Below, one piece after another: positions 1 through 24,199 of a stretch of DNA of 64,000 nucleotides; position 1 is the stretch's first letter; each line of letters opens with the position of its first letter. The position numbers were made by a program, and so were the translations under genes. A model generated the notes under the pieces. It was given only the letters and a program-made list of their open reading frames with translations, was not told the origin of the DNA and did no database searches. Source of the stretch: Deuterostichococcus epilithicus (lineage: Eukaryota > Chlorophyta > Trebouxiophyceae > Prasiolales > Stichococcaceae); assembly GCA_033439295.1 (NCBI GenBank), contig JAVTLE010000015.1, positions 1,054,001 to 1,118,000 on the forward strand, in the 5' to 3' direction.

Positions 1-8585
<8,585 letters not shown>

Positions 8586-9092
8586 GCCACAGCCGATCAG
8601 CGCAGGCAGGGGCATCAGCCGCCACTTCCGGCGGCAAACAGGCATTCTGAGCTGTGATCGGGCGATCTACTCCGCCCTGCCAAGCGAGCCCCTGTGCAGT
8701 GCACTAGTTGTGACAAGAACACCTGATTCGATTTCCGAACTGAACAGACTGCCGGGGTGAGGTGCCTCCTGCTACCCAGGACGGCTTCAGGCTGGTGACA
8801 GCCATCTGTTGTGCCGATGGCTACCGTGCTCGCGGGCGCAACAGCCATACAAGCCCGTGGGTCCTTCGAGTGACTTAGTAGGCGCACTCCGCAGCGGTGT
8901 GCTGCAGCCCGGGCACAGGCGCAATGCTACTACCAAAGCACCTGCCGCTTGCAAAGCCGCGGGGGACGCAGCAATCAGCAGTTCAGCAGAGCGCTGACGA
9001 GGTTGCCAGGCACGTGATATTTGTGTTTTGCTCGCGGCTCCCGTGACACAGCTGCATCGGTGTGCAGGCCAGCCCTGTCTGCACGTATAGGG
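8586..9092. other. gap between JMJ start and small minus-strand gene
   Basis: No exon with consistent phase was found on either strand. It should hold the JMJ promoter and the 3' end of the next minus-strand gene. Confidence 0.4.
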
Positions 9093-9628
9093 CTAGCGGG
9101 ACCTGGGATGGCCGACACGCCTGCAGAAGCGGACCTTGTCGCGGAATGACTGCCGGTACGGACGCCAACTCGCAGCCGGAAGGCTTGGCAAGTGCCGGCC
9201 GCCGGTCGCACCAACGGCAGCCCCAAGCAGGCCTGATCGTTCGAGCGCGGCTCAATGGCGGGCGTTACGATGGAAATTGCCGGCGTTTGCAGCCAGGCTG
9301 TGTGCTGCACTTGTTGGGCACCACTTGCTGGCAAGCCGGAAGTGCCCACCTTTGCCTGCCTTCGCTGGGCCGCTCGCTGCCGCTCGGCCTCGACGCTGCG
9401 CCGCTTCAACTTGGCGGCCTCGGCCTTTTCCTGCGAGAAGGCGCCACAGCCGTTTAGCGGCTCTGCACTCCAGGCAGACACATCCCAGGAGGTTTCGTTC
9501 GAGCCTGCCGCAGCCAGGGCTGAGACAGGAGATGCAGGGAGCGCTCACGCACGGTGAGCAGTGATCCTCACCTGCGCCTCGATGCGCTGGAGATCTCGCC
9601 GGACTTCACGGTCCTGCGCCTCGCTCAT
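9093..9628 (-). CDS. small basic coiled protein, 64 aa, unknown function
   Basis: Three exons, each an exact multiple of three: 9572-9628, 9350-9430 and 9093-9149, joined at CAG|GTGAGG and AAG|GTGGGC donors and GCAG/GGCAG acceptors. The product begins MSEAQDREVRRDLQRIEAQ, continues as a charged helix rich in Lys, Arg, Glu and Ala, and ends SFRDKVRFCRRVGHPRSR before a TAG stop. The pattern suggests one amphipathic helix with a basic tail, perhaps an RNA- or ribosome-associated or mitochondrial small protein, but I do not recognise the family. The consistent phases across three exons are the main argument that it is real. RNA evidence was not available. Confidence 0.5.
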
Positions 9629-10360
9629 TCCTTGACACGAAGGTATGGAAACGACTCCGGCGCCTCAGCCCGCCACGCTGCTAACCCAGATATCTCAGAT
9701 GGTGCGCCAGGAGGCCCGCGTTTGCGCTCCTAGCGCCGTTAGTCGCAGGGCAGCGGCGTGCACGGCTCGAAGGTTGAAACGCGTCAGGTGCAGCACCGGC
9801 AGGCAGCTCTACCACGCCGATCGACGGCCGGGCGAGCAGCCGCAGGACTGATGCACCGTAAAGAGGCGATTTGCGCAGGGTGACCGCCCCGCGAAAGCTC
9901 TGCAGCTCACCGTTCCGCAGCTCGTGCACGAAGGTATGAGACTCCCGCCAGCTTCTCAGAACCAATTCCCCTCACCAGTGCGCCCATGTGCAGCGCAAGC
10001 TGGCGCGCTTTGTCCTCAAGACGCTGTTTGCAGAAGCATTTCCAAGCCGTGACGATCCATCGAGGAGCCCTGGACGGCGGCCTGCGCCCGGCTCGAGCAT
10101 CGATCGGACGATCTGGAGGGGACACGCTGCAACCCGTACTGACAGCCATGTGCAGAGCGGCGTGAGACGGTTCCGGCATGGCAAAGCCTGCCAAGGGGCT
10201 GCTGCAGCGCCCACCGAGTCTGCTGGTGCGCTGCCACGCCTCGTGGCCGCTACGTGGTGCCCTCAGATGCATCGCCGCACGGCAGAGATGTCTGACTACA
10301 GCTTTCAGGGTGCAAAAGCTCAGCTCCACGGAGTTCTGACGAGCTGAGACGTTCACGCAG
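9629..10360. other. region upstream of GH47, first exon not resolved
   Basis: The transmembrane exon of the mannosidase starts at 10361 after an acceptor, so its initiator exon must lie upstream. One candidate is the ATG at 9645, a 19-codon exon ending at an ATG|GTGCGC donor in the right phase, but it starts only 17 bp from the ATG of the divergent small gene, so I do not commit to it. A minus-strand open stretch around 9710-9960 also has good codon bias but no clear partner exons. Confidence 0.3.
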
Positions 10361-15064
<4,704 letters not shown>

Positions 15065-15592
15065 GGTTGTGGCATTCTAGGTGCGTGTCATAGACAAAGC
15101 CTGGGAGAGGCGGAGCTCAGTGGACAGGAGGCGAGCTGGTAGGGTGTAAAATCAATGGGAACTACTGTGCCGATGTGTACGCCGCAATTCGTGTGCTGTC
15201 GGCTTGTTTCCTATCTGCGAAGTTTGCTCGGTTGAAGGCGTCAGATAGTACAAGTTGAGCCGAGGTCAGAATGAGTGCTGGTGGCGTTCTACTCCATTCT
15301 TCACTGCGATTGCAAATGCATGTTCGGAGCATCCGCCCTGAAAGGGTCTACACCAGGATAAGGACTACTAGGCCTACTTCAATGCTTCATCTGACATGCG
15401 CACGGCTGGACAAAACAGTGCTCTCTAAGTGGGGTGGGGCAATCCAAGTACTCTAGACCGTCATGGTCATGCGGCTCAGCCAGCCGCCAACAATAACAAT
15501 TTGTCTCACCCTTTCAGCTTATCTATTAGAACGCTGGTGGTGCAAGCACCCCAAGCCAGCAGCATCCTTCTCCGACCAGCGCCAACCGCCAC
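15065..15592. other. convergent intergenic, GH47 / ALMT-like
   Basis: Region between two gene 3' ends. It carries TGTAA at 15145-15149 on the plus strand, the polyadenylation signal used by many chlorophytes, about 80 bp after the GH47 stop. No open frame with consistent splice sites was seen. Confidence 0.5.
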
Positions 15593-18500
15593 TCAGGCGG
15601 AGAAAACGCCGCTTTCCGGCATGCGGTCCAGCAGGTCGCCGAGGCACTCCAGCAGCTCCTGCGTCTCCTCCGCCAGCTCGGAGCACAGGAACTGGAAGCT
15701 GTAGAAGCGCACCTGCGGGCGACGCACCGCAGCACGTGCAGAGTCCAGCGTCGCAGCCGCGGCTTGGGGCTGTGATGGGGCATGAAGGCCGTTCTCAGAG
15801 CACGACGTGCAGGGTACCGCGAGCTGGCCCGGCCAGAGTGGAGCTGCGCGGGCGCACCTGGGAGACGTAGCCCTGTGCCGTGTCCGGAAACACCAGCAGC
15901 TCGGAGCTCGCGAGGCGCTGCAGCCTCAGATCCAGCTGGCCGTCCTGCTCGCAGCAAGTGGTGCAAACTGAGGAACACCGCCGCTGCCGGCATCCTGCTG
16001 GAGCTGCGCAGGTGAGCTGTCTGCCAGCACGCTGGCAGTCCACAGCTGCCGGGCAGCCCAGTCAGCATGCCTCAAGTCACAGACTCCAGGCTGCCTGGGT
16101 CGGCCACCACCGGTCGACAGCATCAGGTAAACATCTTGTATGTGCTGGAGCCACTCACGTCCTTGACGCGCAGCGACTCTGAGGCGTCCATGCGTGGCCG
16201 TGGCGATGTCCCCGCGGGGCCATCCGGGCCGTCTGGGCTGCCAACGGTGATGCGCAGGTCCGGCGGCAGGTGCTGGAACGCCTCGAACGGCGAGCGGGAC
16301 ACGGCCTGCGCCTCCTCCAGCGACTCGTGCTGCTTGGCGTCTGCAGGCAAAATGGTGCGGCGCGGCGTCAGGGGACGGGCGCCTCGCAGCGCCAAGTGAT
16401 GGGCTTGTAGACCAGCGCCCAGCTGATCCGTCACGCAGGTGGCTTGATACGAGAGTCTGGCAGGGATGCGGAACGTCCTGAGCTCGAGCAATGTCTGCGC
16501 CGGCGCGTTCTAGACCACCGCTGATGCGCTGAGTTGAGCACACGCCTGATAGTGAGAGCTCGGTGCTGGCCGAGGCCTTCAGCAAAGGGACCGGCTACGC
16601 CACCAAGGACGTCCTTGAGACTGCAGTCGATGCAGGCCACTCGAGGCAGCATCGAAGGTCACCTGTCGAGGAGCCCGCTCGCGCCGCAGCGCCAGAGCTC
16701 TGCGCGGGCGGCGGCCCCTTGCTGCTCTTCTCGGCTGCAACATGGGCTGACAGGCCTGCGCTGCCGTGATCCCGCTCTGGCGGGCTGCTCATCGGCGAGA
16801 AACGGTCCGCGAAAGACCGCCTCGGAATCAGGCTCCTATTCATCTGCGGCACCAAGGAATCACTCTAGGAAGATTGGGGCCGACCAAGAGGATCCTGCTG
16901 GCATGTCCTGCTCGAGCGTTCAAGCAGCAGCTACGCATGCAAATGATGCCTGGTGCATGTTTGCATGAGAGCCATGTCACCTAGCAGCCAACCTCTGCAT
17001 TCAGCAGGCTGAAGCCTTTGGAAAGACACGAACCGAAGAGGTGCCGGTGGCGGCCGGCGACAGGGTGCTCGAAGGCGACATGGCGCCATCGCGGCGGCGG
17101 CGCGTGCGGATGCGGCTGAGCTGCCGCATGTTCGGCCGCAGCCGCTGGAAGACGCGCCGCCGCTGGTAGTCGGAAATCGCCAGAAGGCCCTCCACCGCCT
17201 GCAGCGCAAGGTTATGCCGCTGAGAGGCGCTCACACCCTCTGGATGCGTCGTTGCTGCGGGCCATGACAGGACGGCGCGCTGCAGCTCAGGTCCTGCCAC
17301 CAGGGCCTGTGCCGGCACACCCACAGAGCAGGGGGCGCGACGGCACGCAGCGGCTCAGCGCAGCGGCTCGCACACCCTGAGCGCGCGCGCACGTTGACGA
17401 GGCACGCAGGCGGCAGGGGTGGGGTCACAGGTCCTCAGAATGCGCCCGGCGGCGGCGGCGCGCCTGGTGGAAGCGGTGCAGGTGTCCCGGCGAGACGAAG
17501 GGCCGGGTGGGGAAGGCCTCCACGGCGTCCGCGAGGCAGCCGTGCGCCTGGCTGCCCAGGTGGGGTAGAAGCGCCCCTGACAGCAACGTTTGCCATGTAT
17601 GTCACTCGCACTGGGCCGCCGCTGGGCAGCGACACGTCTCGAGCAGACCCAGCGGTCCACTGCGCTTCGGGGCGCCATGTCACCGCTCAAACGAGGCAGG
17701 TTTCGGCGCAGCTGCGCCCTGCAGAGCGAGCAGCGATCAGCTACTGGGCAGCACATGCGTCCCGAGCCGTCTGAAGCACACCTGGGTATTGCTGGCGCAG
17801 CATCGCCAGCAGGTCCTCGTCGAAGCCCTGCAACCGCACCGGGACACTGAGTGCTGCCGGTCGGCACCAGCAAAGGGGCATCACACCCATGGCGACCCGC
17901 AGGCGGGGCAACCACAGCCGCTGGTGTGTGGCCCAAGCTCAGGAGGCTGCCGTGTTCGGGAACCAGCCGTGGACACATCACGATGACAGGGCAGGCGCGC
18001 CTCATCAAAGGCCAGGTGCAGCGCGAACAGCAGCCGCGCAGTCGCCTTCATCGAGTTCGACAGCTGGCTGAAATGCTGCGCCGGCAGCTGCCAGCGCCCT
18101 GCGCGCAGTGAACTCCGAAGCCTGGTTGCGGCCGGATCCCGTGGCGGCGACGACGGTCAGCCAGCAACGGTTCCACGCCGGACACCGCTTGGTGGCGAGA
18201 CGTGACTGACACCGACTCCTGGCCCCCGTCAGCGCTGCAAAAATGCTCAGTGTGCGCATCCAAAGCCTGCCATGCAATGCAATGTGATGCAATCAGCATG
18301 TACGGCCTTTCGACCCTAAACCCTAACCCACCCATGGGCCACCAGGGCAGGCCGGGGAAGAAGCACGCTCGGCCGCGCGAGGCACCCAGATAAATCTCCC
18401 CCTTGGACTGCGTCACGAAGTCAGCCGCCTTGTTCAGGGCGTTGTACCTGCGCAGACGTGGCGGCGGGCATCACACCCGCAGCCACATGCGGCTACAGAC

Positions 18501-20354
18501 ATCGTTTGTGGGTCCCTGTCATGCGCAGCTGTCCGCACCCACTCAGCACCGTGAGCAGCCATGCGGGCTGGTGCATTGCTTTCCTGTCATGCGACGCTTC
18601 CTGCGGCGTGCCACCGTGACAGGGTTTGTGTCCAACCGGAATGCGTCTCGGCGGCAACGCACATGATCATGAGCTTCTCCTCGCACAGCTCCTCGTTGGC
18701 GGCTGCCTTGGCGGCGAACGCGCGCCCGCTGGTCATCCCTGCCGTGAGTGAAGACGCCTCGCCCCTGTCAACGATGAACCAAATGGGGCGTTTGCGACAC
18801 AACCCGTCAGGGGTCCAAGCTACAATCGACCTTTGCGCACTGGCCATCGCACTGGCCCCCAGTGGGGATTGCACCTCGACACCTTCAGCTCCCCATTCAC
18901 ATTCAGTTCGGCTGATGCTCTGCTCTAGCAGCGCAGCCTGTGATGTATGTTGCACATTTCAGCGGCAGTCGAGGTTTACGTCACCCCAAGGCCGCGCACC
19001 CGTTGGCGATGGGCGACGGCGCCGACGCCCCCGACTGCTGCAGGTTATCGCGGATGCCCTCGGCCCACACCTGGGAGCTCAGCTCTGCCAGCGCCTTCAA
19101 CGCCTTGGCCGTCTCCTTGACTGCCTCCTGCGGAGGTTTTGATGCCGAAAGTATTCAGATGCCGGAAGTATTCAGAAAGTGGGCCTTGGGCTTCTTTGTT
19201 GACTCTGGGTTTGCACGCTCGACGAGGACAGTAGCAGCAGTGCCTTTGCCTCACCTGGCTGGCGCTGCGCGGGAAGATGAACACGCTGACGAGCAGCGAC
19301 AGCAGCACGCCAGCGCAGATGCCAGAGATCCTGGTCACCATGATCAGCAGCCCCGCTGCGACCCAAGTAGTGCACAATCGGCGGCGGCAGAGTGACACAT
19401 GCTGACGCGGTAGTGATATGGCATCGCACCATGGCAGAGAGGTCATCGCTGGGTTCGAGTGACGAGTCCATTGCACTGGAAGGACTTACTGTTGTTTTGG
19501 GCTCCGAAGGTGACGAGAAGGAACGTCATTATGAAGAGCTTTGCTGCAGGCAGGCACGCGTGAACGTGTCAGCCACAGCAGAGCACCACCTTTTGGAATT
19601 GCAAAGGCTTGCCGTCAGCTTCGCTGTCACGCATTGCTGAACAACTCACCAGAGTAATCGAGCTTCAGCCTGGCTCCGCCCCAAACGCCCAGAAATGCTA
19701 CTCCGAAGGCGCATAGACTGAGGAGTAAGCCGTCGTCGCGTTGGGTCACGCTGCATGCGATGATGCTGCTGTGAGTCCTCACTTGGGCACAAGAGCGCAG
19801 TTGGAAACCAAACATGCATGCGACAGCAGACACGAGGACAGCAATGCAGCAACGCAACGCAAGTATTTGCCGGCAAACAGACAAAGGGCAACTCACCTGT
19901 GAGTCCAAAACTTTTCGCCGATCTCAAACACGCAATAGCCCAGCACGCCGCCCATGATGGTGCCGATCACGCGCTCGGCGCCCACCTGACTGAGCTTTCC
20001 GATCACCGGCTGCAGATATTAGAAGGTGCATTTATCGGTAGGGTATGGCCGAGGTGTCCAACTGACTTCTTTGCAAATGTACGGCAATAACCGGGTGTTC
20101 TTCCTGACGCGCATCATCAACTCGAGCCCGCCCATCACACATGCAAGACCGCAGCCGCAGAGGAAGCTGTCCAAGTGCAGCCTTTTGGTGGAGGTCCCGG
20201 CATGAGACTTGCCTGTGCGATGACGACGCTTGTAATGGCGGCCCACTTGCATGCCTGAGCATACTGTATGACCTGGGCGCCGGGTGTGGTGCCGCCCCAC
20301 GGCAGCACGACTCCGTACCCGAAGACGCAGCTGATCAGCACGCATGTGGCCACC
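15593..20354 (-). CDS. ALMT/FUSC-like anion channel, 5' end incomplete
   Basis: Multi-pass membrane protein resembling aluminium-activated malate transporters and the FUSC superfamily, so probably an organic-anion or anion channel. Membrane exons: 20213-20354 (CVLISCVFGYGVVLPWGG), 19897-20009 (ERVIGTIMGGVLGYCVFEIG), 19650-19750 (LSLCAFGVAFLGVW), 19490-19543 (KLFIMTFLLVTFGAQ), 19255-19355 (RISGICAGVLLSLLVSVFIF). Soluble C-terminal exons: 19000-19127, about 18660-18738, 18395-18449, 18010-18100, 17780-17835, 17440-17570, 17020-17222, 16160-16345, 15870-15985 and the last at 15593-15720, which ends FYSFQFLCSELAEETQELL...SA. The six-helix block followed by a helical cytosolic tail fits ALMT. Some tail exon edges are approximate. 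The exon at 20354 opens with an acceptor, so one or more 5' exons lie upstream. The donor after 20213 is GC (CAG|GCAAGT). Confidence 0.75.
18314..18329. repeat. interstitial telomere-like repeat
   Basis: Two adjacent units of CCCTAAA/CCCTAA (TTTAGGG-type, as in plants and Chlorella) inside an intron of the ALMT-like gene. Too short to call a relic telomere, but it matches the lineage. Confidence 0.6.
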
Positions 20355-21368
20355 CTGCACAAGGGCGGACGTAAGTACAGGTAATGATTCCATGCGTTAT
20401 GCACCTGCCACCGCGCCGCAATGCATGTGCGTCATGCGAAGCACGTGTGCCACTGCTAGCACTTCGATCTCGCCACACCTCGTTGCATTCTGTACAGGAT
20501 CGGGCACCGGCGCCATCCTGCTTGCTGTGCTCTCCTACTCTGGCGTCTGTGATTGTTGTCCGAGCGACTTCAATAGAGCTCCTCACCCCCCGCAGCCAAA
20601 TCAGATGCTGCTAGACTCACTGGTCGAACGAGAGCGATGCTTGGATCGCCATTGCATTGTATGCGATGGAAGATGCTGCGTTCGGCACAACAACGCTTTT
20701 GAAGGACAAGTGACGGTCAAGCTCCTACTCCTAGATCGGGGTAGCACAGCTTCACACACTTCGACATGAGACACAGCCTGAACAGCGCCGAAGTATTGCA
20801 ACCAGTGCAACTGTCCGACACCAAAGCTCCGGCCAGCTCCTTGCAGCTTCCGAAAGCGGCGGGCATCGGCGGCTGGAGCGTTGCTAATGTCCTCGCTACT
20901 GTCCCCGCAACTAAGGAAACGAGAACCAAAGTGCGAGCGGGTGGAATGCACTCAGGCGGGGTCGGCCAGACAACATCCACACAACAGAAAACAAGGCACC
21001 TGATTCGAGGGTGAGGCTGACGGGAAGAGCACCAGGTGTGTGAAAAGCGGCGGCTGGAGCGTTGCCAATTACAACACCCTTGCATCTCCAGTTCTGGCTC
21101 TAATTCAAGGCTCCAACCTTGTGAAGAAGCCGAATCCTCTGTTAGTCTGATCACCTTCGGTGAATCAAACTTTTGCTCTTGAATTTACGCCTGTTTTGAG
21201 TTCTGGACGATGCAGATATTTGACCTAAGCGGCGCCGCGGCGCCGGGATTTGGGGTTTGTAGCCAAGGCGCAGGGGTGGATCTGAGTCTGTTGTGATGTG
21301 CACAAAAGCGGAAAGGCGAATAATACAAGCTGGAACCTGCTATCTCATGCCGTACTCATTAAGCGCCG
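20355..21368. other. region between ALMT-like 5' exon and membrane protein gene
   Basis: Expected to hold the first ALMT-like exon and promoter. A minus-strand open stretch around 20620-20951 starting at an ATG is possible but has no supporting motif or phase-matching donor that I could confirm. Confidence 0.3.
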
Positions 21369-22076
21369 CTAGTCCGCTTTGCGCGCTTCTCGGACGATGT
21401 GCAGGCAGGCGGAGCCTCCTAGCAGCAGCGTCAGGGCGACCCAAGCCCTGCATCGACATAAAATTCCATAGGCTTGGTTCGAAGAATTAAAACGCCAAGT
21501 ATAGGAAGATTGACATGTGTTGCGTCGAAGTCTGCAAGATGCTGTGCACCTGGTGTCCTGCCGCCTGAGGTTGCAGGACCGTGCGTACCAAAAGGTCCAG
21601 CAGGACTCGATGATGTGTAGAGAGCACAGAAACCCGATTAGCATCTGGAAATTGCCCTGCGACCTGCAAACACAAGGAGCAAAGCGAATGTGGGGCATGG
21701 GCGCACCACGGCGCCTCCTGGGCAACCCTCCTGCTTGACGTGCAGCACTCCAACATCAGCTCAGCTCGAAATGCAGAGGCCACCCACCCCCAAAGCTTCA
21801 GGCTGACGGAGTGGAAGATGTTCAATGGAAAGATCCATGTCACGTTTGTGATGAACGCTGTCAGAAGCGCAGGGAGCAGTGGCACGCCGACCGCGTACGG
21901 AATCCATGCTGCAGCATGAATGAACTTACTGCCTGTTTCAATGAGGCTTCAGCAACGTCGCATGAGCATTGATAGCAGACGACTCAGCTGCTCAGACACA
22001 TCCAGGGCATGATGCGAATGCCGGACCGACCTTGCTCTCGAGGCCACGAGGCGGGCAAGGAACGATGCTCTTTCAT
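21369..22076 (-). CDS. small multi-pass membrane protein, 119 aa
   Basis: Four exons in matching phase: 22031-22076, 21788-21908, 21550-21663 and 21369-21447 (360 nt in all). The product starts MKEHRSLPASWPREQAWIPY and has about four hydrophobic helices: VPLLPALLTAFI, WIFPLNIFHSVSL, FQMLIGFLCSLHIIESCWTF and WVALTLLLGGSACLHIV. It ends REARKAD. The spacing, with His-Ile-Ile-Glu in helix 3, a Cys-containing loop with Ar/Arg and a final Leu-Gly-Gly helix, recalls the TMEM254/DUF4499 group of small ER membrane proteins, but that is from pattern only. GC is lower here than in neighbouring genes. The first exon (46 nt) is the weakest part. Confidence 0.5.
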
Positions 22077-22842
22077 CTCAGACATCGACTTGACTCTGGT
22101 GCAGCAGCGCTTGTTGAGTCGCGGTGGGTTTTATTTCCCAACAGGATCGGTAGCGATCGGACTTTCAACTGGCAAATCAATGACCCAGCTTTACGGCTGA
22201 CACACGGGCTTGAGTACCACAACCAAAGGCCTTCGGACCTCTTCGGACCTCTTCGGACGACATGTTGCAACGCGAGGAAGGCTGGCGTCGACTCTATTAA
22301 GAGGGTTGAATTCCTTGGATTCATCGACATTCATGCCACAACTCCTGGTTGAATGTTGTTCCTGGATGCAACACGCAAGTTTGTGCCGCCGTGAAGCTAC
22401 GCTTGTCCGTGCTGACACCGTTGGTCCGTGCTGGCACCACTACCCGTCATCATGGTCTGCGGTGTCTTCGCCCTGCTCACGAGCAAAGTAGAAGATTGCG
22501 AGGCTTGGCTGGCTGTGGCAGAATATGGGCAAGCGGATCAGATGATCAATGGATCAGATATGTAACGCGTGCCAGGTGGCCTCGCAAGGTTCGCCTGCTT
22601 TGGTGCGCAGAGCCACTGCGCGGTCGTTTTATTCATGGAGTCTGGGTGCCGCCGCATGGCGCGCCAGGCCATGTGTTCAAGAGCGGCACTCGCACGGTGG
22701 GGTTGTCGCAGTGTGCAGGGCCTTGCAGTAGTGGCGATGCATAGTGGGTGAGGAAATGATCCGCCTTCCCATGGGCACCGGAAGCATGCTGGCCCAATGG
22801 CAGGGAACAACAGGCGCAGCTGCACACCATTCATGAGGTTGC
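22077..22842. other. intergenic upstream of U2
   Basis: Lower GC than the flanks. Contains three direct copies of a 10-bp unit (CTTCGGACCT, the last degenerate) at 22231-22258. No gene model could be supported on either strand. Confidence 0.4.
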
Positions 22843-22852
22843 ACCCATAACT
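22843..22852 (+). promoter_or_regulatory. putative snRNA upstream element of U2
   Basis: ACCCATAACT, 70 bp before the inferred U2 start. An identical 10-mer lies 72 bp before U1. Plant snRNA genes carry an upstream sequence element at about -70 (RTCCCACATCG); this copy has similar position and a related CCCA core. No obvious TATA box at -30 here. Confidence 0.6.
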
Positions 22853-22912
22853 CGAGGCGTATGCGGGCTTCTGCACTTGAATCATTGGAGTCAGGCTTGC
22901 ACGACTTCAGGC

Positions 22913-23097
22913 ATACCTTTCTCGGCCTATTTGGCTAAGATCAAGTGTAGTATCTGTTCTTATCAGTTTGATCGCTGATATCGGTTCATTGAACCGTTTC
23001 GATCAAATGAATTTTTCTGGGCGGTAGGCTCCATGATGTCGGATTTATCCGGCCGGACCTGCCTGCTTGGACACGGCACTGCACTACAGCCGTGACC
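22913..23097 (+). ncRNA. U2 spliceosomal snRNA
   Basis: U2 RNA base-pairs with intron branch points in the spliceosome. The 5' end begins ATACCTTTCTCGGCC and continues with near-canonical sequence through GGCTAAGATCAAGTG and TAGTATCTGTTCTTATCAG, including the branch-site-pairing GTAGTA. A Sm-type site (AATTTTTCTGG) lies near 23010-23020. It is followed by two stems: GGTAGGC with GCCTGCC, and CACGGC (23072) with GCCGTG (23089-23094). Total about 185 nt, the usual size. One extra base separates the conserved GGCCT and TTTGGC. The 3' end is inferred from the last stem. Looks intact and functional. Confidence 0.93.
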
Positions 23098-23260
23098 GAG
23101 CAGCCCTCCCCCACCATCCACCAACCCACTCCCCCTCCCCCAAAACCCCCAACCCCAAACACCCCACNNCTCCATATCCCCAATCCACCTCCGTATACGA
23201 AGCCCATTTCATTGTGCCGCCACCACTCAGTGTCATCGCTGGCGCGCCGCACATCTGTCT
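23098..23260 (+). other. C-rich tract directly after U2
   Basis: Within a few bases of the U2 end the plus strand turns into runs of C separated by A and T, with Ns at 23167-23168. A similar tract follows U1. It could be part of 3' processing or simply hard-to-sequence simple DNA; C tracts also occur in introns near 12865 and 50168. Confidence 0.4.
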
Positions 23261-23399
23261 CAGCTGCGGCCTGCGCTTCTACACCATTGCAGGGTATGAT
23301 CCTGGAGAGCAGGGACTTGCATCGGCAAGCACATGCTGCATTCCAACATTTCGATATCTATCCGATGCGACGGCAGCAATCGTGCCATGTGGTCATCAA

Positions 23400-23880
23400 C
23401 CGTTTGATGACGACCTGCAGGTGTGGCCATCATGGGCATTGTGATCATGAACTCACATGCAGGCAGTGGTCTGCAGCTGCTTTCTTACCAAGCGGCTAGG
23501 CCTTGCCATGCAGAACCGCGTCGGCGGCGGCCAGCCCAAGATGCGTGACTACGTGGTGAGCAGTCTCTGCACTTGCTTGCTGGCACGTTGTCGAAAATCC
23601 CCGCTCGTGTGCTGCTGGACGTCCTGTGTACTTGCATGCTGTCAGGAGCTGCAGCGAGCCACTTGCTAGCAGGCGTTATGTCCATCGCTGATTGGCGTGA
23701 CTTGCTGCAGCGAGCAAGAACGGCTGGCCGTCCTCCTCGCTGGCGCCAGAGGCGCCCCAAGCGGAGGGGGCGCCGGCGGCGCTCATTGACATGCAGGACT
23801 GGAAGACGCTGCACTGCGTGGAGCACACAACTCACACTGCGTGCAAAAGCTATGCTGGCTTGTGTCGCTAGCGGTTGAGT
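23400..23880 (+). other. possible short plus-strand gene between U2 and U1
   Basis: A stretch with strong codon bias, NRVGGGQPKMRDYV at 23517-23558, ends at a GTGAGC donor and is preceded by a GCAG acceptor. A second biased stretch lies at about 23710-23830 with two competing frames. A hydrophobic frame (VAIMGIVIMNS) precedes at 23424-23458. No start, stop or family could be fixed, so this is only a candidate. Confidence 0.25.
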
Positions 23881-24127
23881 TACTATCGACTGCCGATGTG
23901 GAGAGGCAGCTTATTGGGGCATGAAGCGTTCTACAGCCTGGAGCGTGGGGCGACAAGCGGCGAGGGGCGGAGCGCCTGTATGAGGCGCTGACCCGCTCAC
24001 GCAGAGCCAATGATCCTTTCCCGATGCTCGGAAGAGCAAGTGGATGCTTTCTGCAGAGCCGAGCGGCGGGGTGCGACAGTTCAGTGTGCTTCTGGCAAAA
24101 ACGCCGGATTGCAGACAGCAAGCCCCA

Positions 24128-24137
24128 ACCCATAACT
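24128..24137 (+). promoter_or_regulatory. putative snRNA upstream element of U1
   Basis: ACCCATAACT, 72 bp before the U1 start and identical to the element 70 bp before U2. A TATTTAG stretch at 24172-24178 lies about 28 bp before the start and could act as a TATA element. Confidence 0.6.
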
Positions 24138-24199
24138 GATCGTGTTTCAAATGCATCAAGTATATGTTCGCTATTTAGCTTGATAGGCCGCAATTGATC

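Noticed and set aside
18314-18329. Relic telomere or chromosome fusion point
   Set aside because: Only two repeat units inside an intron; far too short.
21481-21663. Alternative frame beginning VAGQFPDANRVSVLSTHH
   Set aside because: Phase of the preceding exon (ending in two bases) selects the hydrophobic frame, which also continues correctly into the last exon.
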